This document shows positions 46,594 to 55,517 of a stretch of DNA of 64,000 nucleotides, in pieces. This DNA is from Nocardioides pantholopis (lineage in GTDB: Bacteria; Actinomycetota; Actinomycetes; Propionibacteriales; Nocardioidaceae): assembly GCF_003710085.1 (NCBI RefSeq), contig NZ_CP033324.1, positions 1,054,001-1,118,000 of the forward strand, written 5' to 3'. A program made the translations under genes and the position numbers. The notes beneath the pieces were generated by a model. That model was given only the letters and a program-made list of their open reading frames with translations. It made no database searches and was not told the DNA's origin. Every line of letters begins with the position of its first letter. Position 1 is the first letter of the stretch.

Positions 46594-47943
46594 GTGGAGC
46601 ACGAGATCGTCACCGCGGTGAGCGACGTACGCGCGCGGGTCGCCGACTGGGTGGCGCGCGGGATCGAGGGGCGCATCGAGGTCCTCGCGCAGTGGGCCGA
46701 GGAGCTGCGGGCCCGTCGGTCGGAGCTGCGGGCGGGCCTGGTGGCGGACACCGGCCGGATCGCGCTCTCGGACATGGAGATCGACTCGGTCCTGGCCTCG
46801 ATCGAGCGCCAGTCGGGATGGGCCCGCGACCTGCTCGGCGGACCGGCGAGCCGGCCCAGCACCGACGGCAGCGTGCTGATCACCGACGCCCCGGTGCCGC
46901 TCGGCGTGGTCGGGGTGATCTCGCCGTGGAACTTCCCGCTCCAGCTGGCCCTCATCGACGCGGTCCCGGCCCTGCTCGCCGGCTGCCCGGTCGTGGTCAA
47001 GCCCAGCGAGGTCACCCCGGGCTTCGTGCCCGCGCTGCAGGCGAGCATCGCCGCGGTCCCGGCGCTCGCCGAGGTGCTGGTGGTCGTGGAGGGCGGGCCC
47101 GAGGCCGGCCGCGAGCTGGTCTCGCAGGTCGACGCGGTCTGCTTCACCGGCAGCGTGCGCACCGGCCAGGCTGTGGCGGTCGCCGCCGCGGAGGCGTTCG
47201 TGCCGTCGTTCCTCGAGCTGGGCGGCAAGGACGCCGCGATCGTCGCCGCGGACGCCGACCTCGACATCGCCAGCTCCGCGATCCTGTGGGGCTCGACCGC
47301 GAACACCGGTCAGTCGTGCATGTCGCTGGAGCGGGTGTACGCCGAGCGCTCGGTCGCCGAGGAGCTCGTCGAGCTGATCGTCCGCAAGGCCGCCGCGGTC
47401 CGGCTGGCCGTGCCGACGCCCGCCGACGGCGAGATGGGCCCGTTCATCGACGCCCGACAGGCAGCGGTCGTCGCGGAGCACGTCCGCGACGCGGTGGAGC
47501 GCGGTGCGGTCGTGCGCCACGGCGGGGAGGTCGAGGAGCACGGCGGGCGGCCCTACCTGCGCCCGACCGTGCTCTCGGGTGTCGACCACACGATGACCGT
47601 GATGACCGAGGAGACCTTCGGCCCGGTGATCCCGGTGATGGCCGTCGACGACCTCGACCAGGCGGTCGAGCTCGCCAACGACACCCGCTACGGGCTCTCC
47701 GGCGCGGTCTTCGGCAGCCGCGAGGTCGCCGAGGCCGTCGCCGCCCGCCTGGAGGCGGGCGGCGTCAGCATCAACGACGTGTGCCTGACCGGGCTGGTGC
47801 CGGAGGGGGAGAAGCAGGCGTTCAAGCTCTCCGGCCTCGGCCCGAGCCGGATGGGGCCGGCCTCGGTGCGGCGGTTCCTGCGCCAGCGGGTGCTGCTCAC
47901 CCGCGAGGAGCCGAAGCTCCAGCCGTGGTGGTACCAGGCCTGA
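46594..47943 (+). CDS. NAD(P)-dependent aldehyde dehydrogenase
   Basis: A 449-residue ALDH. Motifs: VGVISPWNFPLQLALIDAVPALLAGCPVVVKPSE (cofactor region), CFTGSVRTG, catalytic Glu in SFLELGGKDAAIV and catalytic Cys in NTGQSCMSLERVY; TEETFGPVIPVM near the end. GTG 46594 with GAGGAGCAGG upstream. The sequence fits short ALDHs acting on aromatic or hydroxylated aldehydes. Together with the SDR it would give alcohol to aldehyde to acid conversion. Confidence 0.92.
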   Translation: MEHEIVTAVSDVRARVADWVARGIEGRIEVLAQWAEELRARRSELRAGLVADTGRIALSDMEIDSVLASIERQSGWARDLLGGPASRPSTDGSVLITDAPVPLGVVGVISPWNFPLQLALIDAVPALLAGCPVVVKPSEVTPGFVPALQASIAAVPALAEVLVVVEGGPEAGRELVSQVDAVCFTGSVRTGQAVAVAAAEAFVPSFLELGGKDAAIVAADADLDIASSAILWGSTANTGQSCMSLERVYAERSVAEELVELIVRKAAAVRLAVPTPADGEMGPFIDARQAAVVAEHVRDAVERGAVVRHGGEVEEHGGRPYLRPTVLSGVDHTMTVMTEETFGPVIPVMAVDDLDQAVELANDTRYGLSGAVFGSREVAEAVAARLEAGGVSINDVCLTGLVPEGEKQAFKLSGLGPSRMGPASVRRFLRQRVLLTREEPKLQPWWYQA

Positions 47944-47973
47944 GCGGCGGCGCCGCGCCTCGCCTCACCGACC

Positions 47974-48720
47974 TCACCAGGGCTGGATGCCCTCGTCGTC
48001 GCGGAACGTCCCGGTCGGTCCGCCGTCGGGCAGCGTCGCGAGCTCCAGGAAGATCGCGGCGCCCTGCTCGGGCGTGCGGTGGCCCTGGAAGCCGTTGAGG
48101 TCGGTGGCGACGTAGCCGGGGCAGCCCGCGTTGACCAGGATGCCGGTGCCGGCGAGCTCCTTGGCGTACTGGATCGTGACCGCGTTGAGGTAGGACTTGG
48201 TCGGCGAGTACGCCGCCGAGATCGGGCCGACGGCACCGGCCTGCGCGGTCTGCAGCGTGAGCGAGCCGACAGTGCTCGAGACGTTGACGATGCGCGGCGA
48301 CCTCGCGCGGCGCAGCATCGGCAGCACCGCGTTGGTCAGCCGGATGACGCCGATGACGTTGGTGTCGACGACCGCGAGCACCTGCTCGGGGCTGACCCGG
48401 GTGGGCTCCTGCGGCATCCCGCCGGTGATGCCGGCGTTGTTGACGAGCACGTCGAGTCCGCCCTCCGCCTCGAGCTGGGCGGCTGCGGCGGCGACGCTGG
48501 CGTCGTCGGTCACGTCGAGCGGGACGCCGAACACGTCGAGTCCCTCCGCCCGGAGCTTGGCCACGGCCTCCTCGCGTCGGCCCGCGTCGCGAGCGCCGAG
48601 GCCGACGCGGAACCCGAGGCGGGCGAGGCCCGCGGCGATCTCGTAGCCGATGCCCTTGTTGGCGCCGGTGACCAGCGCGGTCTTCGTGTCGTTCGTGGTC
48701 TGGGTGCTGTTCTCTGGCAT
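47974..48720 (-). CDS. Short-chain dehydrogenase/reductase
   Basis: A 248-residue SDR: ALVTGANKGIGYEIAAGLARLG, VLVNNAGITGG, VNVSSTVGSL and YSPTKSYLNAVT (Tyr-x3-Lys). It resembles carbonyl-reductase-like SDRs of actinobacteria. Divergent from a LysR gene; the shared region has a perfect palindrome with T-N11-A, so the LysR protein probably controls this gene. Confidence 0.9.
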   Translation of the reverse strand: MPENSTQTTNDTKTALVTGANKGIGYEIAAGLARLGFRVGLGARDAGRREEAVAKLRAEGLDVFGVPLDVTDDASVAAAAAQLEAEGGLDVLVNNAGITGGMPQEPTRVSPEQVLAVVDTNVIGVIRLTNAVLPMLRRARSPRIVNVSSTVGSLTLQTAQAGAVGPISAAYSPTKSYLNAVTIQYAKELAGTGILVNAGCPGYVATDLNGFQGHRTPEQGAAIFLELATLPDGGPTGTFRDDEGIQPW

Positions 48721-48775
48721 GCCTCGATCCTGGGCGCCACGCGCCGGGCGGGTCCAAGACCGATCGGGTGCCGGC

Positions 48776-48794
48776 CGATACCGACCAGGTATCG
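48776..48794. promoter_or_regulatory. LysR-type operator between SDR and LysR genes
   Basis: CGATACC-GACCA-GGTATCG, a perfect 19-base palindrome with the T-N11-A pattern of LysR boxes, 31 bases before the LysR start. Confidence 0.6.
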
Positions 48795-48824
48795 CCCCAG
48801 GTGGGCCGGGGTAACGTCCACCAG

Positions 48825-49670
48825 GTGGAGACCCGGGAGCTGCGCTACTTCCTCGCCGTCGCCGAGGAGGCGCACGTCGGCCGGGCCGCCGAGCGCCTCG
48901 GGATGGCCCAGCCGCCGCTGTCGCGCGCGATCGCCCGGCTCGAGCGGCGCCTCGGCGCCGACCTGTTCGTGCGTACGCCGCGCGGGGTGACGCTCACCAG
49001 CGCTGGCGAGACCCTGGTGCGCGAGGGGCGCGCGGCGCTCTCCGCGGTCGAGGCGGCGGAGCGGCGTACCCGCCGCACCGCCGCGGCCGGCGCCCGAGCC
49101 CCCGTCGTGCTCACCGCCAAGGCGGGCGCGTCGAGCGAGCTGATGGCCAAGCTGCTCGACGCCTACGCCGCCGAGCCCGATGCGGTCGACATCGAGGTCG
49201 TGCTGAGCCCGCCGCGCCACCAGGCTCCGATGCTGCGCGACGGGCGCGCCGACGTCGCGATCCTGCACCGGCCGTTCGACGACACGAGCGGGTTCGACGT
49301 GGACCCGCTGATGGTCGAGGACCAGATGCTGATCCTGCCCGCCGGTCATCCGGCGAGCACCCGGACCTCGATGTCCGTGGCCGAGGCCGGCTCGATCCCG
49401 GACCTGCCACTGCCGCGGTGGCCGCATCTGGATGGCAGCTACCCCGACGGGCCGGGCCCCGAGCTCCGCGACCTGACCCAGGTCCTGCAGCTGGTGCGCC
49501 TGGGCCGCACCGCGATCGTGCTGCCCGAGTCGGTGCGAGCCAACCTGCGCGACGGGCTGGCCGTCGTACCGCTCGTGGACGCGCCGCAGGTGACGACAGT
49601 CATCGCCTGGCCCCCGCACAGCACGTCGCCCGGCGTGGCCGGCCTGGTGCGCACGGCGGCGCGTCTGTGA
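48825..49670 (+). CDS. LysR family transcriptional regulator
   Basis: A 281-residue regulator. N-terminal helix-turn-helix METRELRYFLAVAEEAHVGRAAERLGMAQPPLSRAIARLERRLGADLFVRT, then a periplasmic-binding-like effector domain (VVLTAKAGASSELMAKLLDAYA; DVAILHRPF). GTG 48825 fits the LysR start better than GTG 48768, which would extend through the operator. Likely target is the divergent SDR gene; effector unknown. Confidence 0.9.
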   Translation: METRELRYFLAVAEEAHVGRAAERLGMAQPPLSRAIARLERRLGADLFVRTPRGVTLTSAGETLVREGRAALSAVEAAERRTRRTAAAGARAPVVLTAKAGASSELMAKLLDAYAAEPDAVDIEVVLSPPRHQAPMLRDGRADVAILHRPFDDTSGFDVDPLMVEDQMLILPAGHPASTRTSMSVAEAGSIPDLPLPRWPHLDGSYPDGPGPELRDLTQVLQLVRLGRTAIVLPESVRANLRDGLAVVPLVDAPQVTTVIAWPPHSTSPGVAGLVRTAARL

Positions 49671-50524
49671 GCAGTCCCGTCATCGCCGCCGGCCGGCGGC
49701 ACTCGCTCGGGCTGCGCAGCGACGGCACTGTCGTCGCGGCCGGGAAGGGTACGGCGGGGGAGTGTCGCGTCACCGACTGGGCCGACTGGGCAGGTGTGGT
49801 GGCGGTGGCGGCGGGCAACGTGCACGCGGCGCCGAACACCGGACGCTCCCACAGCGTCGGGCTGCGGCGCGACGGCACCGTGGTGGCGACGGGCTGGAAC
49901 GGCGACGGGCAGTGCGACGTCACCGGATGGCGGGAGGTGACAGCTGTCGCCGCGGGCTGGCGCCGCACCCTGGGTCTGGGTGCCGACGGCTCCGTGCGCG
50001 CGGTGGGACGGCGCGGTGACGGAGCGTGCGACGTGAGCGGGTGGCGGGAGGTCGTCGCGCTGGCGTGCGGGGACTGGCACTCGGTGGGCCTCCGGGCGGA
50101 CGGGACCGCCGTCGCCGTGGGGAACGGCCGCCGTGGACAGTGTGCAGTCGATGCGTGGCGTGACGTGAGCGCCATCGCGGCGGGCTACCTGCACACGGTC
50201 GCCCTGACGAGGAGCGGACGGGTCCTCGCGGCCGGAGATCGATCGACCGGAGCCTGTGACGTCGGTGCCTGGCGCGACGTCGTGGCCGTGTCCGCCGGCA
50301 GCTCCCACACCGTCGCCGTCACCACCGCCGGCCGCGTCCTGGCAGCGGGCAGCAACGAGCACGGTCAGTGCGACGTGGCCCGCTGGCGCGACGTGGTCGC
50401 GGTGGTGGCCGGGGCCACCCACACGCTAGGGCTGCGGGCGGATGGGTCGGTGCTGGCCACGGGAGGCAACGAGCACGGTCAGTGCGACGTGGCCGGATGG
50501 CCTGCGATCCGGGTGCCCGGCTAG
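49667..50524 (+). CDS. RCC1-repeat (seven-bladed propeller) protein
   Basis: A 285-residue protein made almost only of seven RCC1-like repeats of about 38 residues with the pattern GxCDVxxWRDVVAVAAGxxHTVGLRADGxVxAxG. Each repeat carries one Cys (mostly QCDV or ACDV) and one Trp at equal positions. No signal peptide is visible. Bacterial RCC1 proteins are mostly of unknown function and may bind proteins. The GTG start overlaps the LysR stop by four bases, an odd partner for a regulator. Convergent with the HNH gene. Confidence 0.88.
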   Translation: MSSPVIAAGRRHSLGLRSDGTVVAAGKGTAGECRVTDWADWAGVVAVAAGNVHAAPNTGRSHSVGLRRDGTVVATGWNGDGQCDVTGWREVTAVAAGWRRTLGLGADGSVRAVGRRGDGACDVSGWREVVALACGDWHSVGLRADGTAVAVGNGRRGQCAVDAWRDVSAIAAGYLHTVALTRSGRVLAAGDRSTGACDVGAWRDVVAVSAGSSHTVAVTTAGRVLAAGSNEHGQCDVARWRDVVAVVAGATHTLGLRADGSVLATGGNEHGQCDVAGWPAIRVPG

Positions 50525-50560
50525 GGGTTGGTGCGGGTCTGCCCGGGTCTGCTGGTCGGA

Positions 50561-51823
50561 CTAGCACCTTCGGTGGAAGGCGATCTTCCCGCCGGGCAGG
50601 GGCCGGGTCTCGTAGGCCGGGTCGTGGGCTCGGGCGTGGTGTTTCGGGCAGAGCAGGCGGCCGTTGGTCAGGCTCGTGTCGCCGGCGAGGTGCCAGGGGA
50701 TGACGTGGTGGCCGTGACATAGGCCGGGTGGCCAGTCGCAGCCCTCGGCGGTGCAGCCCCCGTCTCGTAGGCCCATCGCGATGCGCTGGGCCTTGGTGAA
50801 CAGCCGCCGGGTGCGGCCCACGTCGAGGGGCTGACCGGCGCCGTCGAGGACGGCGGGGATGATCCCGGCCTGACAGGCCAGGCGCCTCGCCTCGCTGGCG
50901 GAGATGGTCTCGCCGGTGCTCAGGTGCGCGGCGCGGAGTCCGCCGACCAGCGACTCCATCTCCATCGTGACCACGATGGTGGCGGCGACGCCGCCGGCGT
51001 CGGGGAGCCGGTCGGTCGGGTAGCGCTCGAGGTACTCGCAGAAGGCCTGACCCATCCGCTCCGGACCCGGTCGCCGCTCACCGGACCCAGCTCCGTTCAC
51101 GGCCTGCTGGTGCTTCGGGGCAGCGATCGCCAGCAGCGCGGTGCGGAGCATGGCTGCATGGTGGGTGGGGATCGTGAACCGGCCGTGGGTCTTGCCGTGG
51201 CCGTCATCCGACATCGTCAACCTCGCTGCGGCCCGGGCGGCGGCCTCCTCGCGCTCGAGCCGGGCGGCCTCGACGGCGTCGGCGTGCTCGGGGGCGATGA
51301 CCTCGATCAGCCGCTTGCCCAGTCTGCGTAGCGCGATGGCGTCGTGGTGGCGGGCCTGCCCGAGGAGGAACTCCTCGGCCCGTAGCTGGGTGTCCTCGTC
51401 GACGTACTCCGCAGGAAGGTCGTCGACCGCGTCCACGATCACCTGCGCCTGGTCGAGGTGAACCCGGCCCGCGGCCAAGGCCTCCCGGACGGGGTCGTGC
51501 CGCGGGGTGTCCAACGCCCGGGCCAGCCGCATCAACCGGTGCGTCTCCTGGCGGGTCAACCGCGCCTCATGAGCCCACCAGTTCGCGGTGCTCGTCGCCC
51601 CGACCGCCGCACCCACGTCGACGGTGTGGGCGTGGGCCGCGACCCGCATCCGCAGCTCCTGGAGCCGGGCGATCTCGGACGTCAGCTCCAGCAGCGCGGC
51701 ACCGGCCTCGGTCGCGTCCAGCGACCACACCGGCGCATCGACCACCTGGTCGAGGGCCTCGTGCACGCACGCCACCGCCCGGGCCACCGGATGCCCCGAT
51801 CGGGGTGCGAACGCTGCCGTCAT
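50561..51823 (-). CDS. DUF222 HNH endonuclease
   Basis: A 420-residue protein of the actinobacterial DUF222-HNH family. A long helical DUF222 region (residues about 20-300) precedes the C-terminal HNH domain: CTAEGCDWPPGLCHGHHVIPWHLAGDTSLTNGRLLCPKHHARAHD, with Cys zinc ligands and His-His/Asn/His catalytic residues. Such genes occur in many copies in actinobacterial genomes, often in 13E12-type repeats. ATG 51823 chosen. Confidence 0.9.
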   Translation of the reverse strand: MTAAFAPRSGHPVARAVACVHEALDQVVDAPVWSLDATEAGAALLELTSEIARLQELRMRVAAHAHTVDVGAAVGATSTANWWAHEARLTRQETHRLMRLARALDTPRHDPVREALAAGRVHLDQAQVIVDAVDDLPAEYVDEDTQLRAEEFLLGQARHHDAIALRRLGKRLIEVIAPEHADAVEAARLEREEAAARAAARLTMSDDGHGKTHGRFTIPTHHAAMLRTALLAIAAPKHQQAVNGAGSGERRPGPERMGQAFCEYLERYPTDRLPDAGGVAATIVVTMEMESLVGGLRAAHLSTGETISASEARRLACQAGIIPAVLDGAGQPLDVGRTRRLFTKAQRIAMGLRDGGCTAEGCDWPPGLCHGHHVIPWHLAGDTSLTNGRLLCPKHHARAHDPAYETRPLPGGKIAFHRRC

Positions 51824-51970
51824 GTGACCTACTACACCACCGACCACCGACAGTTCAGTTCGACTGTTCCCGCAGGTCAGACCACCTGTGGAGAACTGTC
51901 GACGCCGTGCCAGGCGCTCTGGCGGCCGCTGGTGAACGGAGTCATCTTGGCGTGCATCAGCGATCCGGCG

Positions 51971-52120
51971 TCAGCTGCCGAGCCTCCCGCTGGCCTCGTC
52001 CCAGTTCATGGTGGCGGTGAACGCCCAGCCGCTGACCCGGCCACCGCCGGGCTTCTCGTTCACCGCCAGGCAGTCGTACGTCGTCGTGAGCCCGGAGCCC
52101 GAAAGAGATTGGTTCCCGTC
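51971..52120 (-). pseudogene. Possible remnant of a gene 3' end
   Basis: In the 535-base gap between the HNH gene and the small ORF at 52359, one minus-strand frame reads TTTYDCLAVNEKPGGGRVSG, then WAFTATMNWDEASGRLGS and a stop at 51971. Codon use is GC3-rich like real genes here, but the frame is closed by a stop about 50 codons upstream and has no start. I do not recognise the family. The rest of 51824-52140 shows nothing clear. Confidence 0.3.
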
Positions 52121-52156
52121 CGTTGACGCCGCTGCTCATGGGCCCTAGGTTCGCAT

Positions 52157-52171
52157 TGGAACGTTATTCCA
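52157..52171. promoter_or_regulatory. IclR-type operator TGGAA-N5-TTCCA before the amidohydrolase unit
   Basis: TGGAACGTTATTCCA, a perfect palindrome matching the core of the E. coli IclR consensus TGGAAATNATTTCCA. It lies about 200 bases before the small ORF and amidohydrolase gene. Confidence 0.65.
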
Positions 52172-52243
52172 CTGTGTGGGACGCCCGAGGACGCGTGCTG
52201 GACCCTGCCGCCGGGCATGTCCCGGCTTTGGAGTGATGTCTTC

Positions 52244-52343
52244 GTGTCGGCCGACACGGACTGAGGCGCGGGCAGTCGGTCTGGCGCCGCGTACCGGCAC
52301 CAAGCGGACCTGCCGCGGGGGCCCACCTACGCACTTCGGTGCG
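52244..52343 (+). promoter_or_regulatory. Structured 5' leader of the amidohydrolase unit
   Basis: Contains a perfect palindrome GTGTCGGCCGACAC (52244-52257) and a short hairpin CGCAC-TTCG-GTGCG (52330-52343) with a stable UUCG-type tetraloop directly before the ribosome site GGGAG (52347-52351). It may influence translation; no known riboswitch recognised. Confidence 0.35.
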
Positions 52344-52358
52344 GATGGGAGACGAACG

Positions 52359-52469
52359 ATGACCAAGTCCACTCAGCGCTCGCTATTCGGAGGGGCCTGG
52401 CTGATGCTCGACGCACCCTGGATGCGCGGCTGCGGCGCAGCCGCCCACTACCGACGGAGGGTGTCGTGA
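52359..52469 (+). CDS. 36-residue small ORF coupled to the amidohydrolase
   Basis: ATG 52359 is preceded by GGGAGACGAACG (good ribosome site) and the stop overlaps the amidohydrolase GTG by four bases. The peptide starts MTKSTQRSLFGGAWLMLDAP and ends AAAHYRRRVS; it has Trp, Met and one Cys and basic ends. It may be a leader peptide that couples translation, or a small functional peptide. Not recognised; supported by position and ribosome site only. Confidence 0.5.
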   Translation: MTKSTQRSLFGGAWLMLDAPWMRGCGAAAHYRRRVS

Positions 52470-53866
52470 GGCCCGCGGACCTGGTGCTGACCGGCGGCAC
52501 CGTGGTCACGATGGATGCAGCGCGGCGCGTCTATCAGGACGGATACGTTGCCATCACGAACGGCCGGGTGGTCGGGGTGGGCGCTGCGCGTGACTGCGAC
52601 TTCCAAGCCGCCGTGACTCGGCAGCTGTCCGACTCTGCGGTGCTGCCTGGCCTGGTCAATGGCCACACCCACCTGTCCAACGGCATCTCGCGGGGACTCT
52701 TCGACGAGTTGCCGCTCGCCGACTGGGTGGAGCGCGGCATGTGGCCTTCACTGCGAGCAAGTCGGGCGGATACGGCCTATGAGGGCGCCCGCGTCTCGCT
52801 CGCGGAGAACCTTCTCAACGGGGTCACCACCACTGTGGTCGGTGAGTTCGGGAGCCCGAACAAGGACAGTATCGAGGGTGTGCTCCGCGCCGTGACGGAG
52901 TCTCGGTCACGCAGTGTCGTTGCACGCATCTCGGTCGATTCGGCCGACGACCACGACCCGAGCCAGGCCACCGCGCCGGACGTCAGAGAGAGCATCGACG
53001 AGGCGTTGTCGGAGGTTCGTCGGCTCCGCGGCATCTTCGGCAGCGATCTGGTTGAGGTCGTTCCCGAGGCGCTCGGAGTGCTTCGCTGCACTCCGCAGAT
53101 GGTCCGGGAGTTCACGGCGTTCGCCCGTGCTGAGGGCACCCGGATGACCATGCACGTGGCGAGTTCACCAGATGAGCGCGACGAGGCTCTGCGGCGGTTC
53201 GGGAAGGGCTCCATCGAGCGCCTTGCTGACTTGGATGCGCTTGGACCCCACCTCCTCATCGCCCACTGCGTGTGGCCGAACGAGAACGAGAGGAAGTTGC
53301 TCGCGGAGTCGCTCACGGGCGTCTCCCACAACCCGGTGGCCAATCTGATGTACGCCTCCGGCCTGGCCCCGCTCGCCGAGATGATCGACGCGGGCGTCCG
53401 GGTAGGGCTCGGAACGGACGGGGCGTCGACGAATAACGGTCAGAACATGTGGGAGGTGATGAAGAGCGCGATCTTCCTCCAGAAGTCGCGGTTCGGCGCG
53501 GCATGGGGCTCCGCGGAGCTGGCGTTGGAACTCGCGACGATCGGCGGCGCACGAGCGATCGGCCTGGATGAGCAGATCGGGTCGCTCGAGGTGGGGAAAC
53601 GCGCCGACCTCGTGGTGGTTGATCTGCTTCGTCCGCATCTCGTGCCGCGGAGCACCTGGCCGTCGAACCTCGTCTACTCGGGAAACCCGGACGCCGTGCG
53701 CACGGTGCTGGTCGAGGGAGAGGTGCTCGTCGATGAAGGGCGGCTGACAATGTGGGATCACGAGGAAGTCGTCCGTGGCGGTGATGCAGCCGCTGAGCGT
53801 ATGAACGTCGAGACCGGGCTCGCGCACTCCTACCATGGCCGCTCTCGATGGTCGTGGGACGACTGA
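52466..53866 (+). CDS. Amidohydrolase-superfamily deaminase/hydrolase (SAH/MTA deaminase, AtzA/TrzN-like)
   Basis: A 466-residue metal-dependent hydrolase. Metal ligands are visible: HxH in LPGLVNGHTHLSNG, His in MTMHVASSPDE, His in LLIAHCVWPNENE and Asp in GLGTDGASTNN; the C-terminal beta-sandwich has GSLEVGKRADLVVVDL. The subfamily contains S-adenosylhomocysteine/guanine-type deaminases and triazine hydrolases. Codons are less GC-rich at third positions than in neighbours, suggesting later acquisition. A terminator follows the stop. Confidence 0.88.
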   Translation: MRPADLVLTGGTVVTMDAARRVYQDGYVAITNGRVVGVGAARDCDFQAAVTRQLSDSAVLPGLVNGHTHLSNGISRGLFDELPLADWVERGMWPSLRASRADTAYEGARVSLAENLLNGVTTTVVGEFGSPNKDSIEGVLRAVTESRSRSVVARISVDSADDHDPSQATAPDVRESIDEALSEVRRLRGIFGSDLVEVVPEALGVLRCTPQMVREFTAFARAEGTRMTMHVASSPDERDEALRRFGKGSIERLADLDALGPHLLIAHCVWPNENERKLLAESLTGVSHNPVANLMYASGLAPLAEMIDAGVRVGLGTDGASTNNGQNMWEVMKSAIFLQKSRFGAAWGSAELALELATIGGARAIGLDEQIGSLEVGKRADLVVVDLLRPHLVPRSTWPSNLVYSGNPDAVRTVLVEGEVLVDEGRLTMWDHEEVVRGGDAAAERMNVETGLAHSYHGRSRWSWDD

Positions 53867-53884
53867 CGTCCACAGGCGTGCTAA

Positions 53885-53928
53885 ACGGGACCACCGCAGC
53901 CAGCGGCTGCGGTGGTCCCGTCCCTTTT
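53885..53928. terminator. Bidirectional terminator with perfect 17-bp stem
   Basis: ACGGGACCACCGCAGCC (53885-53901), loop AGC, and its exact complement (53905-53921), followed by CCCTTTT. It lies between the convergent amidohydrolase and SBP genes. Confidence 0.85.
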
Positions 53929-53933
53929 CGCGT

Positions 53934-55487
53934 TTAGTAGCCGGGCAAGAGCGTGTTGAACCACGCCAGGTTAGAAGGTCGATAGTCGCCGAGCTCCTTC
54001 GACCATGCCTGGCTGTTCTGTGAGACGACGATCTGGATGTTGCCCTGGATCTCGAGGTCCCGGTTCTGCACCGCGTGCCATGCCGCTTCCTGCTCCGCCG
54101 GGCCGGCCACCATCGCGGCGTTGAGCAGTTGGTCCAGACTCTCGTCCGCGAACGCGTTGAAGTTACTGGACGACGTGCTGTTGAGGCCGCCGTTGACATA
54201 GTCCGGGGCGAAGCCCGTCGAGATCGAGGACGGGCTGTTGTACAGAATCAGGTCGTAGTCACCGGACACCATTTTCGGGAAGAATGCCGCGACCTCCTCG
54301 GCGTCGACCGTCGCCTCTATGCCGAGCTCGGCGAGGTTCGCCTGGATGATCGTTGCGGCTTGGACGATGGCCGGCTGGTTGTAGGCGATGATATTGAACT
54401 TGCGGTCCAGGTCGACGCCAGAGGCGGCCAGGTGCTGCTTCGCCTTCTCAATGTTGGGTCGCTCCCCGAAGTGCGTTCCGAGTTCCTCATTGTGATATTG
54501 CGTGCCGAAGGTCAAATAGGTGCTGTTTGGGCGTCCGGCGCCGTGGAAGACCTGGTCGACGATCGCTGTGCGATCGATGGCCCAGGCCAGAGCGAGGCGG
54601 AAGGCTGGGTTGACCGTTGGGCGCCCCGCCTGCTGCGACGGCCAGGCGAACAACCGTGAGGTGTTGCCCTCGACCGTTTCGGCGCGCTGACCTCGACTGG
54701 TGACGAGATCGATCTGGTCCGCCGGCAGGTCCGGGACGATATGCGTCTCGCCATTGACAAGGCGGGCGATGCGGGAGGCGTTCTCGGGGACCACGGCGAG
54801 CTTGATGGTCTCGTACGGAGGGAGCTCGGAGTAGTAGTCGTCGTTCCGGGCGAGGCTGATCGATTCGCCGCGCTCGGTGGACTCCAACCGGTAAGGGCCG
54901 GATCCGTTACTCCGTCGCGCCCACGTCTCGTTGGGAACGTACTTCTCCTCGGAGGAGAGGATCGGAATCATTGCCAAACGCGAATCGAGATATGCGTAGG
55001 GCTTGGAGAGCTTCATCTCAACGGTCAGTTCGTCAGCGGCCTCCACTGAATCGATGAACGTCGTGGAGGAGAGCCAGACCGACCCGTTCTCTGGTTCGGC
55101 GGCCTCCGCGAAGGTGTGCACGACGTCCTCGGCTGTCAGCGCTGTGCCGTCGTGGAAGGTCACCCCTTCTCGAAGTCGCACCGTGAAGGTGAGGCCGTCG
55201 GCGCTCACCTCCGGCATCTCCGCGGCAAGGTCGGGAGCCAGGGACTGGTCCTCCTTCCAGCGCAGGATGGTGCTGTGCGTGAGCCGATAGACCTGCTCCG
55301 CTTCCGGGGTGTCGCGGTAGAGCGGGTCGAGCGAGTCAGGTGCGTTCAACGTGTCGATGACAAGGTCGCGGACGCTGTTGCCCGGCCCGGCGCCATCCTC
55401 GTCGCTTCCACTTGAGGAGCAGCCGGCGAGTGCCAAACAGGCAACGGCAGCGGTCGTGGTCAGGCGCCAATCTCTGGGTGCAGCCAT
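53934..55487 (-). CDS. ABC transporter substrate-binding lipoprotein, oligopeptide family (paralogue of 30083-31663)
   Basis: A 517-residue lipoprotein: signal peptide TTTAAVACLALAGCSSSG with lipobox LAGC, then family 5 motifs APDSLDPLYRDTPEAEQVYRLTHS, VTFHDGTALTAEDVVHTF and GSGPYRLESTERGE. It aligns with the other binding protein from end to end (shared ...GAGRPNSTYLTFGTQYHNEEL... and STGFAPDYVNGGLNS). Codons are more A/T-rich than in the paralogue, so one copy was probably acquired separately. A perfect operator palindrome lies 31 bases upstream. Confidence 0.92.
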   Translation of the reverse strand: MAAPRDWRLTTTAAVACLALAGCSSSGSDEDGAGPGNSVRDLVIDTLNAPDSLDPLYRDTPEAEQVYRLTHSTILRWKEDQSLAPDLAAEMPEVSADGLTFTVRLREGVTFHDGTALTAEDVVHTFAEAAEPENGSVWLSSTTFIDSVEAADELTVEMKLSKPYAYLDSRLAMIPILSSEEKYVPNETWARRSNGSGPYRLESTERGESISLARNDDYYSELPPYETIKLAVVPENASRIARLVNGETHIVPDLPADQIDLVTSRGQRAETVEGNTSRLFAWPSQQAGRPTVNPAFRLALAWAIDRTAIVDQVFHGAGRPNSTYLTFGTQYHNEELGTHFGERPNIEKAKQHLAASGVDLDRKFNIIAYNQPAIVQAATIIQANLAELGIEATVDAEEVAAFFPKMVSGDYDLILYNSPSSISTGFAPDYVNGGLNSTSSSNFNAFADESLDQLLNAAMVAGPAEQEAAWHAVQNRDLEIQGNIQIVVSQNSQAWSKELGDYRPSNLAWFNTLLPGY

Positions 55488-55517
55488 GGGAGACCTTTCG
55501 ACAGTGATCCACGTCAC

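Noticed and set aside
52244..52343. Known riboswitch in the amidohydrolase leader
   Set aside because: The hairpins do not match any class I recognise; reported only as a structured leader.
52176..52358. Longer coding frame upstream of the 36-residue ORF
   Set aside because: The extension has no ribosome site and codes through the palindrome and hairpin; base composition is not gene-like.
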